In this document: positions 7,850 through 16,196 of the stretch, in pieces
Position numbering within the stretch: position 1 is the stretch's first letter
Layout of the letters: each line of letters opens with the position of its first letter
NCBI GenBank assembly: GCA_937967995.1
Contig: CALBTB010000009.1
Coordinates: 637,161-701,160, forward strand
From: an uncultured Gammaproteobacteria bacterium
Lineage (GTDB): Bacteria; Pseudomonadota; Gammaproteobacteria; UBA6429; Thiohalophilaceae
Length of the DNA stretch: 64,000 nt
Direction: 5' to 3'
The notes under the pieces: model-generated
Databases searched by the model: none
Told to the model about the DNA's origin: nothing
The model's input: only the letters and a program-made list of their open reading frames with translations
Translations under genes and position numbers: made by a program

Positions 7850-9715
7850 TTACTCGTTATCACCCACCAGGTGATAGCAAGGAGCTTTCTCCATTGTGTA
7901 TTCACCTGTGTTTGGATCACGACGTGAAACCGTCAGCACATGCCAGTTGTCATCATCCAGCTTCAGCGCATCACCACGGTAGTAGTAACCGGGCCAACGC
8001 GTTTCCTTACGGAACAACGTATGATGCATAACTGATTCTGATGTGCGATGACGGTGCTTTAATTCCCATGCACGCATGAGTTCGTGATAGTCCTTCGCAG
8101 CAACCTTTTCCAGATCTTCTTCCATAATTCTCAGTTTCTTCAGACCGATATTCAGAAGCTTGTCGTTGGTCATGTAGTTAACGCTGGCGCCACCACAGTA
8201 TTCATCCATCAGCTTCTGCAGACGGTCCAGACCCTGGCGTGGGTTGATGTAGTTAGGATTAACTTCACCCGCCGTGATTTCATTACGATACATCTTGTAA
8301 TGTTCCATCGGCTTGAAGATTTCTTTCTTGCGATCACTGATCTGCTGTTCAGAAACCCGAATGCCTTCGGCTTTACCATCGTCGATGTACTGACAGGCAG
8401 CCTTGGCAGCCAGACGACCTTCGGTAAAGGAACCGGAAGAGAACGCGTGAGGCGTACCACCAACGGCGTCACCGGCACCGAACAGACCTTCAACGGTTGT
8501 CATACGGTTGTAGCCCCAGAAATATTCATCTGGTGATACATCTTCAGGACCTGAACACCATGCGCCACAACCGGTCGCATGTGAACCCATTACATAAGGC
8601 TCAGAGGTAGTCAGTTCCGGGTTTTCGTACTTGGGATCCACGTCGGTGGCAGCCCACAGGACGGCCTGACCAACGGTCATACCCAGGAAGTTATGCCAGC
8701 CAATCTCTTCCAGGTGTGGATCCTGGAACGCTTCCATGGTGACCATGTGAATCGGACCACGACCGGCATTTACTTCGTTAATCAAAGCATGGTTACGCAG
8801 ACAGGTCGGAATTGGACGGTGTGTACGGTGAGACACTTCCGGATCCAGGTATTCCTTACCCACCATCTTCTGCAGTTCCGGGAACCACTTTGACTCATAC
8901 TCTTCGCCGTAGGCGTTCTGGGTATAAGTTTTCAGATGCAGGAAGTATGCACCAACCGGGCCGTAACCGTCTTTGAAACGAGCCAGTACGATACGGTTTT
9001 CCATCTGTGTCATTTTGGCACCGGCACCAATCAACAGGCCATAAGCTGAACCGGATGACCATGGTGCGTACCAGACGCGACCTGCACCTTCACCCACGGA
9101 ACGTGGCTTGAAGATGTTGGAGGCACCACCGGCACCAACGATAACAGTCTTGGACTTGAATACGTGGTAGTTACCGGTACGGACGTTGAAACCAACGGCA
9201 CCCGCAACACGGTTTTCTTTCGCTTCGTCCATTAACAGGTGAGTTACACAGATACGGTTATAAACCTTGTCAGCAGACTTTTTCGCCGCTTCAGCAACGA
9301 TAGGCTTATAAGATTCACCGTGAATCATGATCTGCCAGCGACCTTCACGCTGATAAGTACCCGTCTTCGGATTACGCATTAATGGCAGACCCCATTCCTC
9401 GAACTGATGCACAGCCGAGTCAACGTGACGCGCCATATCAAACAGCAGGTCTTCACGGACCATACCCATCAGGTCGATACGCGCATAACGCACGTGATCT
9501 TCCGGATTGTTCTCACCGAAACGTGTTCCCATGTAGCAGTTGATGGCGTACAAGCCTTGCGCAACCGCACCGGAACGATCGATGTTTGCTTTCTCAGCGA
9601 TAACAATCTTCTTGTCCTGACCCCAGTATCGTGCTTCAAAAGCCGCACCGGTACCACCCAGGCCTGCACCACAGACCAGGATATCAATGTTGTCTTCTAC
9701 GATAGTTTTAGCCAT
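7850..9715 (-). CDS. aprA: Adenylylsulfate (APS) reductase alpha subunit
   Basis: 621 residues, normal length for AprA. The FAD-binding Rossmann start ILVCGAGLGGTGAAFEAR is at about residues 12-29. This is followed by AprA-typical NIDRSGAVAQGLYAINCYMG, HATGCGAWCSGPEDVSPDEY and FGAGDAVGGTPHAFSSGSFTEGR. With AprB it interconverts sulfite plus AMP and APS in the cytoplasm; in sulfur oxidisers the direction is sulfite oxidation. The start codon overlaps the aprB stop (TAATG). The rest of the locus is aprM and aprB upstream, as in Allochromatium vinosum aprMBA. No qmo genes are in view, so AprM probably serves as electron link to the membrane. Confidence 0.98.
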   Translation of the reverse strand: MAKTIVEDNIDILVCGAGLGGTGAAFEARYWGQDKKIVIAEKANIDRSGAVAQGLYAINCYMGTRFGENNPEDHVRYARIDLMGMVREDLLFDMARHVDSAVHQFEEWGLPLMRNPKTGTYQREGRWQIMIHGESYKPIVAEAAKKSADKVYNRICVTHLLMDEAKENRVAGAVGFNVRTGNYHVFKSKTVIVGAGGASNIFKPRSVGEGAGRVWYAPWSSGSAYGLLIGAGAKMTQMENRIVLARFKDGYGPVGAYFLHLKTYTQNAYGEEYESKWFPELQKMVGKEYLDPEVSHRTHRPIPTCLRNHALINEVNAGRGPIHMVTMEAFQDPHLEEIGWHNFLGMTVGQAVLWAATDVDPKYENPELTTSEPYVMGSHATGCGAWCSGPEDVSPDEYFWGYNRMTTVEGLFGAGDAVGGTPHAFSSGSFTEGRLAAKAACQYIDDGKAEGIRVSEQQISDRKKEIFKPMEHYKMYRNEITAGEVNPNYINPRQGLDRLQKLMDEYCGGASVNYMTNDKLLNIGLKKLRIMEEDLEKVAAKDYHELMRAWELKHRHRTSESVMHHTLFRKETRWPGYYYRGDALKLDDDNWHVLTVSRRDPNTGEYTMEKAPCYHLVGDNE

Positions 9716-10197
9716 TAGTAGTACACTCCCGCTTTCATTTTCAGGCCAGCTTTTTCCAGTGTGTGAATCCCATCATCATCCATACGAATGTATTTGGGTT
9801 CGTTGTACAGCAGCTGGCTGTCACGTTGTTCTTTTGTTGGACCAGCAACTTCAGAGAGTTTAGGAATGTGCTTACCCCATGGCTTGGTGGTAATTGGTGC
9901 CAACAGGTCCATGTCTTTCTTGCCGTTGCGGAACTTGATGCGCCATGCAATAACGCCCTTTTCCTCATCACGGTGAACGCGCACTGAGTGACCAAGCGGT
10001 GCAAAGTCAGCATAACCACGGCAGTCAATGGCGTGTTGCGGACAGGCTTTTACGCAGGAATAGCATTCCCAGCACATGTTGGGTTCAATGTTATAAGCAC
10101 GACGTGTAACGCTATCGATGTGCATGATGTCTGAAGGACAAATGTCAACGCAATGACCACAGCCATCACAACGAGTCATATATACAAATGTAGGCAT
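9715..10197 (-). CDS. aprB: APS reductase beta subunit (two 4Fe-4S)
   Basis: 160 residues. Two CxxCxxCxxxC clusters are intact: C10, C13, C16, C20 and C42, C45, C48, C52. The tail with WGKHIPKLSEVAGPT wraps AprA in known structures. It transfers electrons between the AprA FAD and the membrane partner. Cotranscribed between aprM (45-base gap) and aprA (1-base overlap). Confidence 0.98.
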   Translation of the reverse strand: MPTFVYMTRCDGCGHCVDICPSDIMHIDSVTRRAYNIEPNMCWECYSCVKACPQHAIDCRGYADFAPLGHSVRVHRDEEKGVIAWRIKFRNGKKDMDLLAPITTKPWGKHIPKLSEVAGPTKEQRDSQLLYNEPKYIRMDDDGIHTLEKAGLKMKAGVYY

Positions 10198-10242
10198 AGT
10201 ATTTCCCCTATTAAATTCTTGTTCGATTAACCACTAATACGC

Positions 10243-11091
10243 TTAGTAGTGCTGAGGCGCATCGCGCTTAATACCAAGCCCCATGTTTGGTGGGTTCTTA
10301 CCCATATATTCCGGAATATCCGGGAATTTAGCCTGTACTGCCGGATCGGTCAGATCGTAGTCAGAAGGCAGATTCTCATAAGAACCATCCGCTTTGGTGA
10401 CACGCTTCTGATAAGCAGCCGCTGGCTTAAAGAACATGTGAGCAAACTTGGACCAGGGAATACCACCAAACAGGACAATGGCGGAAATAATATATAGAGC
10501 AAACAGGACCATTGAACCGACACCTGCACCATTACTGCTCTGTACCCATGACCAGATGATGGCAAAGGTCGTGGTTGCCAGCAGGGAAACGATAAACAGG
10601 TCGGCCTGTTGCAGTTGATACCATTTACGTCCTTCTGCCGCGACGTCGACGCGAATGAAGAACCAGAACCAGTAACCACCCACCATCACGGAAATTGCAC
10701 CGATATGCCAGATTAACGGCCAGATTTCTGGCGCCGCTGTTTCCGGATAAGCAAAAACGATGACTGCGGTCGCCACGATAAAGGCGATCGTCCCGTACAT
10801 GGTCATCAGGTGCGAAATTCGACGCATCGGGTTGCAGAACTCGCCTGAAGTCAGCACGTCATGGGCAACCGTTTTAACGGCGATGCCAATTTTTTCTCCG
10901 CCACCGACCGAGCGCTTACGGTTGGCTTGTGCCTTCTTGGCGTTCTCGAAGAAATACTTCGCGCTTTTCTTGTGCAGGATATCAAAGATAGTTCCAGCCA
11001 CGACGAGCACTACCATGGCGATAACAAAAATCTGCATCGCTATCGGCGGAATCATTGTGAATAGCTCTGTGAATGGGTTGGTGGTCAGCAT
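10243..11091 (-). CDS. aprM: AprM membrane anchor/electron-transfer protein
   Basis: 282 residues with about five to six hydrophobic segments (IAMQIFVIAMVVLVVAGTIF near the start, then segments near 85-105, 115-135, 165-185 and 190-215). Conserved His residues lie in and near the helices (HDVLTSGEF, RISHLMTMYG, WHIGAISVMVGGYWFW), as in haem-b-binding HdrE/NarI-like proteins. GAGGAAG lies 8-9 bases before the ATG. First gene of the operon. AprM is the proposed partner of AprBA in organisms without the QmoABC complex; this role is established by context in purple sulfur bacteria rather than by biochemistry. Confidence 0.92.
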   Translation of the reverse strand: MLTTNPFTELFTMIPPIAMQIFVIAMVVLVVAGTIFDILHKKSAKYFFENAKKAQANRKRSVGGGEKIGIAVKTVAHDVLTSGEFCNPMRRISHLMTMYGTIAFIVATAVIVFAYPETAAPEIWPLIWHIGAISVMVGGYWFWFFIRVDVAAEGRKWYQLQQADLFIVSLLATTTFAIIWSWVQSSNGAGVGSMVLFALYIISAIVLFGGIPWSKFAHMFFKPAAAYQKRVTKADGSYENLPSDYDLTDPAVQAKFPDIPEYMGKNPPNMGLGIKRDAPQHY

Positions 11092-11604
11092 ATCGGACTC
11101 TTCCTCTATAATTGTTTATTACTATCATTATTCGCAAGTGTGCAGGACCGCAAAACCGGGTAATGCAGTCCCGGGCCTGCTGCTCAACCACTACGGTAAA
11201 AGTACGGTTTGAAGCCGCCGTTTACCTCATGTTTGAGGCCGCACAGTTTAAACAAGGATTTCCGGTGAGCCAAGCGTTAGTTCAACTATCTTTTATTGCT
11301 TTTTACTATATATAACGGTTCTATGGGTATATTTAATGCGAATTCTCTAAAATAAGAAAATTGTATACAAGCATAAATTGCGCCGCAGTGCTCTATAAGT
11401 GACGGAATTTTAAGAAGAAAATTCGATAGATTAAATTGAAATATTTTGAGTGAGGAATATTCGAGCGGTGTTATACAGCAAACAATAATATTCGCATTAT
11501 CAACAACTATATAGATATAAAAACGTTTAGTTGTATAGAGACACCATTACTACTTTTTGCTGCGATTTTCGCGCCTTAAGTAAAAGGACGCATTAATGGA
11601 TGTG
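11092..11604. other. AT-rich intergenic region upstream of aprM
   Basis: About 510 bases without a supported gene. The part 11300-11570 is clearly more AT-rich than its surroundings (for example the segments around 11310-11350 and 11420-11540). It must carry the aprM promoter and the end of the regulator transcript. No convincing -35/-10 pair, terminator or operator repeat could be chosen. A short hairpin CCTCA-TGTT-TGAGG lies near 11226-11239. Confidence 0.5.
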
Positions 11605-13314
11605 TTATTTCAATCCCGCCTTATATAAATCATTAATCAGCTGCTGATTAACTTTTTTATTCTTATAAGGCTGTTTGTTTGCCCATTGCTCGGCATCGAA
11701 ATTCGGCACAGAGGCCCTGATCTCCTCGGCGTACCAGGCAGCTTCTTCCAGACGTTCCATGCGTACGAGAGTTATGGTCATGTAGATTTTGCCCAGTAAG
11801 CGTTCCGGGTTGATCTTCAGTGAGTGCGCATAACGCTGGTGTGCCACTTCAAGATTACCCTGCAATAAGTTCGCCAGTGCACCGATACCCACATACAAAG
11901 CCGACTGGCCAGGGCTCAGGCGAATACCGGATTCCACGTACGCCTCTGCCTTTTCGGGTTGGCCGGAGTGTACATAAATAGCTGCCAGTAACATGTTTGC
12001 ATCGGCATTACCCGGATCAAGCGCCAGTGTGCGTTCAGCCATGTCTGCTGCCTTATCGTGATCCGAGGCAATAAAAAACTGTACATAGCCCATTGCCATG
12101 CTGGCATGGCGCGAGTCGGGATCCAGTGTTAATGCATGCTCGGCCTGTTGCAGGGATATTCGGGCGAACGTATCCGGGTCACTGACCCAGTCATGTCGAT
12201 ACGCATCGGCATTGGCCATGGCAAGTGCCGCATAGGCACGTGCAAAACCGGGATCGATCGCGACTGCCTTTTCAAAATGCTGTCTTGCCTGCAGGTTATC
12301 GTCAGCACTGGCACGTTTAATCAAATTACTTTGCCCACGCAAAAAGGTATCGTAGGCCTCATAGTTATTGGTATAACGTTTTTGTTCGCGTTGCCGCTCA
12401 ACCTCACTAAGCTTGACGGACAATGCCGAGATTATGCTGGCGCGCAGTTCATCCTGGATATCAAACAAGCCATCAAGGGGCCGGTTGTATTGTTGCGCCC
12501 AGATGTTGGTGCCCCGCCCGGCATCCACCATCTGTACATTTATGCGAATCTGTTTTTCACTGCGACGCACTGTGCCTTCTACAACGTACTGCACACCAAG
12601 ATCTTCGACCAGAGTTGGCAGTTCAACCTGTTGTCCCTGGTATTGAAACGCCGTACGACTGCTCACCACTTCAATACTCGAATAACTCGATAAGGCGGTA
12701 ATCAGATCATCGGTAATTCCGCGCGAAAAATAATCCTGTGGTGATTCCACATCAAGATGTCGAAACGGTAACACGACTAAGGAAGGTTTACTGACGACGC
12801 CCGTACTAATGGCATTACCCGGCTCGGTTTTCTCATTGGCCTGATACAGGTAAAACATAAACAGGGCAACAAGAATGACTACGATAAGTAAACCTCTGCC
12901 TGAGTGTTTTAGAAACGTTGCACGTTCACTCCCCTTATTCGGCAAAGATGACAATGTTGATTGTAACTTCTCGACGCGTTCGTGTCGTACCGGTACGTTC
13001 AGGCGGTAACCTTTTTTAGGAATGGTCTGGACAATTTTGGCTGGCTTGGACGTATCACCGAGGGCTTCGCGAAGCTTGGCAACAGACTTGGTCAGAGCAT
13101 CATAACCGACGACCATGTCTGACCAGATCGCCTCTTCCAGCTGTATACGGGAAATAACCTCACCAGGCCGACTTGCCATCAATAACAGCAGATCCATGAC
13201 CTTGGGTTCGAGTTTAACGAGCTCATTATTTCGGCAGATTTCACAGCTGGATGGGCGTACTTCCCAGTCGGCAATGTAAAAGGGTGTTGTTCTGTCAGTT
13301 TCGATTTGGCTCAT
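11605..13314 (-). CDS. CadC-like membrane regulator: winged HTH, TM, FlgO-like, TPR
   Basis: 569 residues. An OmpR/CadC-type winged helix covers about residues 10-106 (LEPKVMDLLLLMASRPGEV; YDALTKSVAKLREALGD; IPKKGYRLN). A single transmembrane helix at about 141-159 follows. Then comes a domain starting SLVVLPFRHLD with GITDDLITALSS and VVEGTVRRSEKQIRINVQ (FlgO/adenylate-cyclase-associated type, about 178-300), and tetratricopeptide repeats to the end (ARAYAALAMANADAY; ADANMLLAAIYVHSGQPEKAEAY). DNA binding is cytoplasmic and the sensory part periplasmic. It is divergent from the DsrE-like/SoxB-like operon across 168 bases that hold a TCCGTCACA direct repeat, so it most likely controls that operon and itself. 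Confidence 0.9.
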   Translation of the reverse strand: MSQIETDRTTPFYIADWEVRPSSCEICRNNELVKLEPKVMDLLLLMASRPGEVISRIQLEEAIWSDMVVGYDALTKSVAKLREALGDTSKPAKIVQTIPKKGYRLNVPVRHERVEKLQSTLSSLPNKGSERATFLKHSGRGLLIVVILVALFMFYLYQANEKTEPGNAISTGVVSKPSLVVLPFRHLDVESPQDYFSRGITDDLITALSSYSSIEVVSSRTAFQYQGQQVELPTLVEDLGVQYVVEGTVRRSEKQIRINVQMVDAGRGTNIWAQQYNRPLDGLFDIQDELRASIISALSVKLSEVERQREQKRYTNNYEAYDTFLRGQSNLIKRASADDNLQARQHFEKAVAIDPGFARAYAALAMANADAYRHDWVSDPDTFARISLQQAEHALTLDPDSRHASMAMGYVQFFIASDHDKAADMAERTLALDPGNADANMLLAAIYVHSGQPEKAEAYVESGIRLSPGQSALYVGIGALANLLQGNLEVAHQRYAHSLKINPERLLGKIYMTITLVRMERLEEAAWYAEEIRASVPNFDAEQWANKQPYKNKKVNQQLINDLYKAGLK

Positions 13315-13376
13315 TCCGTCATGTCCCGGCGCCCTCTGAATGAGAAGATAAAATACTGATTTTATAGTTATTTTAA

Positions 13377-13407
13377 TCCGTCACAAAGAAATCCTGTTTC
13401 CGTCACA
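13377..13407. promoter_or_regulatory. Direct repeat, candidate regulator operator
   Basis: TCCGTCACA occurs at 13377-13385 and again at 13399-13407, 22 bases apart (two helical turns). It lies between the divergent winged-helix regulator and the DsrE-like operon. OmpR-type winged helices commonly bind tandem direct repeats on one DNA face, so this is a plausible operator. The binding itself is inference. Confidence 0.5.
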
Positions 13408-13482
13408 TCTTTTGCTGCACGCCTCGATAGCCTGCATCCCTGGCAACACGACTTTCATTTTAATCGAACTGGAGAAAAAAAG

Positions 13483-13923
13483 ATGCTGACAACACTCAAA
13501 CCACACAAAGGTATATATCGCCTCATTTTGGCTGCCCTCTTACTGTCTGGCTTGCTGACCAACGCGTCCGCAGAAGAACGTCAGGGTTTAATCATGCAGG
13601 TCAGCGACAACGATTCGAAAACCTGGCATCTCACACTGAACATTGCCGAAAACGCCCCGAAGAATGTGAATTATCCACTGGATATCACAATTGTCGCATT
13701 TGGACCTGGCCTGAACATGCTCAAAATGGATTCCAAAGTCGCCAATCGACTCGAAAAAGCGACATCAAAGGGTGTGCGGTTTCGTGCCTGCGGTATGACC
13801 ATGAAAAAGATGAAAATGAAAGATGCGGATCTTTACCCCAGCGACATGATCACTCGTGTGGATGGTGGCGTCATCGAAATCATGCGTCTGCATAGAGCAG
13901 GCTGGGCATACATCAAACCTTAA
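13483..13923 (+). CDS. Exported DsrE/F-like protein
   Basis: 146 residues with a signal peptide (hydrophobic core LILAALLLSGLLTN, likely cleavage after ASA at about residue 30). The mature part follows the DsrE fold order: LDITIVAFGPGLNML, GVRFRACGMTM with the single Cys103, and a C-terminal GGVIEIMRLHRAGWAYIKP, the common ending of periplasmic DsrE-family proteins. DsrE-type proteins bind or relay sulfur on a conserved Cys. Good ribosome site (GGAG) before the ATG. First of three genes with the EF-hand and SoxB-like genes, downstream of the candidate operator. Confidence 0.85.
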   Translation: MLTTLKPHKGIYRLILAALLLSGLLTNASAEERQGLIMQVSDNDSKTWHLTLNIAENAPKNVNYPLDITIVAFGPGLNMLKMDSKVANRLEKATSKGVRFRACGMTMKKMKMKDADLYPSDMITRVDGGVIEIMRLHRAGWAYIKP

Positions 13924-13942
13924 CGCTATGGAGATAGGCACC

Positions 13943-14206
13943 ATGAAAATGACAATTATCACATTCATCGTAACACTAACCTGCTCTGCTCCCGCCCTGG
14001 CAGACAATGAATTATTTATCAGTCAATTTAACCAGCTGGACAAAAATTCGGACGGATTTCTGACAGTAGAAGAAATTCAGGCTAAACCACAGGTAATCAG
14101 GTTTACCAATTTCTTTTACCAGGGAAGTTTCAGATTCGCGGATATCAACAAGGATAACCGGATCAGCCAGGATGAATACATTGCAAATGAACAGGACACT
14201 TATTAA
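13943..14206 (+). CDS. Small exported EF-hand protein
   Basis: 87 residues from the ATG at 13943, chosen because GGAG lies 9 bases upstream and because it gives a signal peptide (MKMTIITFIVTLTCSAPALA); the in-frame ATG at 13856 lies inside the previous gene. Two EF-hand loops are complete: D33-x-N-x-D-G to E44 and D67-x-N-x-D-N to E78. It probably binds calcium in the periplasm. It lies 19 bases after the DsrE-like gene and its TAA directly abuts the ATG of the SoxB-like gene, so the three are coupled. Confidence 0.85.
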   Translation: MKMTIITFIVTLTCSAPALADNELFISQFNQLDKNSDGFLTVEEIQAKPQVIRFTNFFYQGSFRFADINKDNRISQDEYIANEQDTY

Positions 14207-15910
14207 ATGATAACACTACTGACCAGGCTGAATTTGCTTATCTTTTGCATCATTTCTACATGCAGTTACGCCAGTACAGAAAAAACCGATCTCCGGATCC
14301 TGTGGACCAATGACACACACGGTTACCTGAGTCCACTTTATCATCGTGAAGAAGGCGATGATCAGTATATGGAACGTGCCGTTCGCGAGGGTAAGGTGGG
14401 TGGTTTTGCCTATATCACCACCCTGGTAAAACGACAACGGGCAGAATTACCCGACCGAACGCTTTTTGTTGACAGTGGTGATAGCTGGCATGGCACCGTG
14501 GTTCCTGTGCGCATGGGTGGATCGCCGGTAGTTGAGGTGATGAATGCCATGGGCTATGACGCTATGGTGCCGGGAAATGTAGATTTTTTCTATGATCAAC
14601 ATGTACTGGAAAAGCTGTTTTCAGCTGCGAAGTTTCCAATCGTTGCAGCAAATATCTACGATGCTGATTGGGGAGAACGAGCAGAATTAAAGAATGTTCA
14701 ACCTTACATAATTAAAAAGGTCGGCAAACTGAAAATTGCCATAATTGGCATGACCTATCACTGGATGTCCAAGGTTACCAGTCATCGTCAATGGACTTTT
14801 GGTCTTCGTACAGATGAAATTCAGAAAGACGTTGATTATTTAAGAAACCAGAAACAGGTAGACCTGGTAATCCTTCTGTCACACATGGGCTGGAAAGTCG
14901 ATGCCCGGTATGCAGAAATGGTCAATGGTATTGATGTGATTATCGGTGCTCATACACATGACATTCTGTATCGCCCTACCCTCGTCGATAACAAGGTCAG
15001 CCAACGTACCGTTCTGATCGTACAATGCGGTTCTCACGGTAAAATGCTTGGTCAGCTGGATCTTGAAATCCGTGATAAACGGGTTAGCGCTTTTCGTCAA
15101 AGCCTGTTTCCGATACGCAGCAGTGAAAGTCAGCCTGATGCAGAAATCCAGTCCTTGATACAGAAACTGCGTGCACCCTATGAGGCTGAATTAAAGCGTG
15201 TAATTGGCGTTACCGGAACGTTGTTATATCGGCAGGGTACCTGGCAAAGTACGGCTGACAACCTGATTACCGATGCCTTGCGCGCACGTAGTCAACAGCA
15301 GGTCGCCGTGAGTGAACCGGGGCGTTATGGTGCGACCATCCTGCCCGGGCCAATAACGGTTGAGGATGTTTACAACCTGGTACCAACAGAGTCGCCGATT
15401 TATCACATGCAGTTCCGGGGTCGTGATCTTCGCAACATGCTGGAATCAGCCATCGATAATGTGGTCACCGAAAACGCACTGGAACAAATCGGTGCCAACA
15501 TGTGGCGTTATTCAGGACTGTCGTTAAAAGTGGACTTGCGAAAAACCTATCCAAACCGCATACAGGCCATGTTTATTAACGATAAACCGGTTATCGAGGA
15601 CCAGCTTTATACACTGGCAGAATTCAACCTGTTTTTACGTAATAATCCTTCGGCCGTTAATATAGTCAAAACCAACCGCATCGGGCCGCACGAGATTATT
15701 TCGTATATCGAAGCACATCAGCATATCTCGTCAAAACTGGATAAACGCATCACCGATCACCATGGAAATATTATGAGCAACCACATCCATCTGGATGAAA
15801 GAACAAAACAAACCGGTGCATCAGAAATCAAGAACAATCATGCGCGTGTTTATCAGTATAAAGGTTGGCTGGATCATACCGGTTATTTAAAATTACATTC
15901 GCAAGATTAG
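14207..15910 (+). CDS. SoxB-like metallohydrolase (5'-nucleotidase fold)
   Basis: 567 residues with signal peptide (LNLLIFCIISTCSYAS). N-terminal metallophosphoesterase: WTNDTHG (D36, H38), FVDSGDSWHG (D89/D92), GNVDFFYD (N124), LLSHMGW, GAHTHD. The C-terminal part matches SoxB better than ordinary 5'-nucleotidases: CGSHGKMLGQLDLEI, PDAEIQSLIQKLRAPYE, LLYRQGTWQSTADNLITDALR and GATILPGPITVEDVYN. SoxB hydrolyses sulfate from SoxYZ-bound thiosulfate. The motif usually GNH[D/E], and GHWE/GNWE in SoxB, is GNVD here, so the residue at 125 is neither His nor Trp. No soxXA, soxYZ or other sox genes are in view. The substrate is therefore uncertain: thiosulfate-derived or nucleotide. Confidence 0.82.
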   Translation: MITLLTRLNLLIFCIISTCSYASTEKTDLRILWTNDTHGYLSPLYHREEGDDQYMERAVREGKVGGFAYITTLVKRQRAELPDRTLFVDSGDSWHGTVVPVRMGGSPVVEVMNAMGYDAMVPGNVDFFYDQHVLEKLFSAAKFPIVAANIYDADWGERAELKNVQPYIIKKVGKLKIAIIGMTYHWMSKVTSHRQWTFGLRTDEIQKDVDYLRNQKQVDLVILLSHMGWKVDARYAEMVNGIDVIIGAHTHDILYRPTLVDNKVSQRTVLIVQCGSHGKMLGQLDLEIRDKRVSAFRQSLFPIRSSESQPDAEIQSLIQKLRAPYEAELKRVIGVTGTLLYRQGTWQSTADNLITDALRARSQQQVAVSEPGRYGATILPGPITVEDVYNLVPTESPIYHMQFRGRDLRNMLESAIDNVVTENALEQIGANMWRYSGLSLKVDLRKTYPNRIQAMFINDKPVIEDQLYTLAEFNLFLRNNPSAVNIVKTNRIGPHEIISYIEAHQHISSKLDKRITDHHGNIMSNHIHLDERTKQTGASEIKNNHARVYQYKGWLDHTGYLKLHSQD

Positions 15911-15938
15911 AGCTTCTATACACGTTTCCGCAAAGTGT

Positions 15939-16010
15939 TTCTCTTGCACATCCTTTTGCTCCGTGGCATTTGTAGTTCCTATACATCAATGGTATCCCTG
16001 TTACCACCGA
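15939..16010. repeat. Degenerate hairpin-rich intergenic repeat, copy 1
   Basis: 15959-15988 matches 18737-18766 at 26 of 30 positions (core GGCATTTGTA...ACATCA). The surrounding bases form short interrupted palindromes with TCC in the loop, such as GGTA-TCCCTGT-TACC. It lies in the 286-base gap between the SoxB-like gene and the GGDEF-EAL gene; the remainder of that gap must hold the GGDEF-EAL promoter, which was not identified. Confidence 0.55.
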
Positions 16011-16196
16011 GAAAAAGCGAATTTTATTAATAGAAAAATTACTGGTACATGTGCTAAAATTGCACAATTGTTCAACACAAGTCTGCCAACACCCTTCCCT
16101 TAATTACAATACGATATATGTATTATTAGTAGGGTATTCGAGCTCAGCAAGTCAACCCAACAAGTTTTCTGGTTGCCGGACAGTAAGGTACATTTC

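Noticed and set aside
8084..8536. 150-codon plus-strand frame opposite aprA
   Set aside because: Antisense to a fully conserved gene, no ribosome site, no family resemblance.
11562..11575. Small hairpin GCGA-TTT-TCGC as terminator of the regulator gene
   Set aside because: Four-base-pair stem with no T-run in either direction.
12136..12693. 185-codon frame opposite the TPR regulator
   Set aside because: Shadow of the long regulator frame; sequence has no recognisable protein features.
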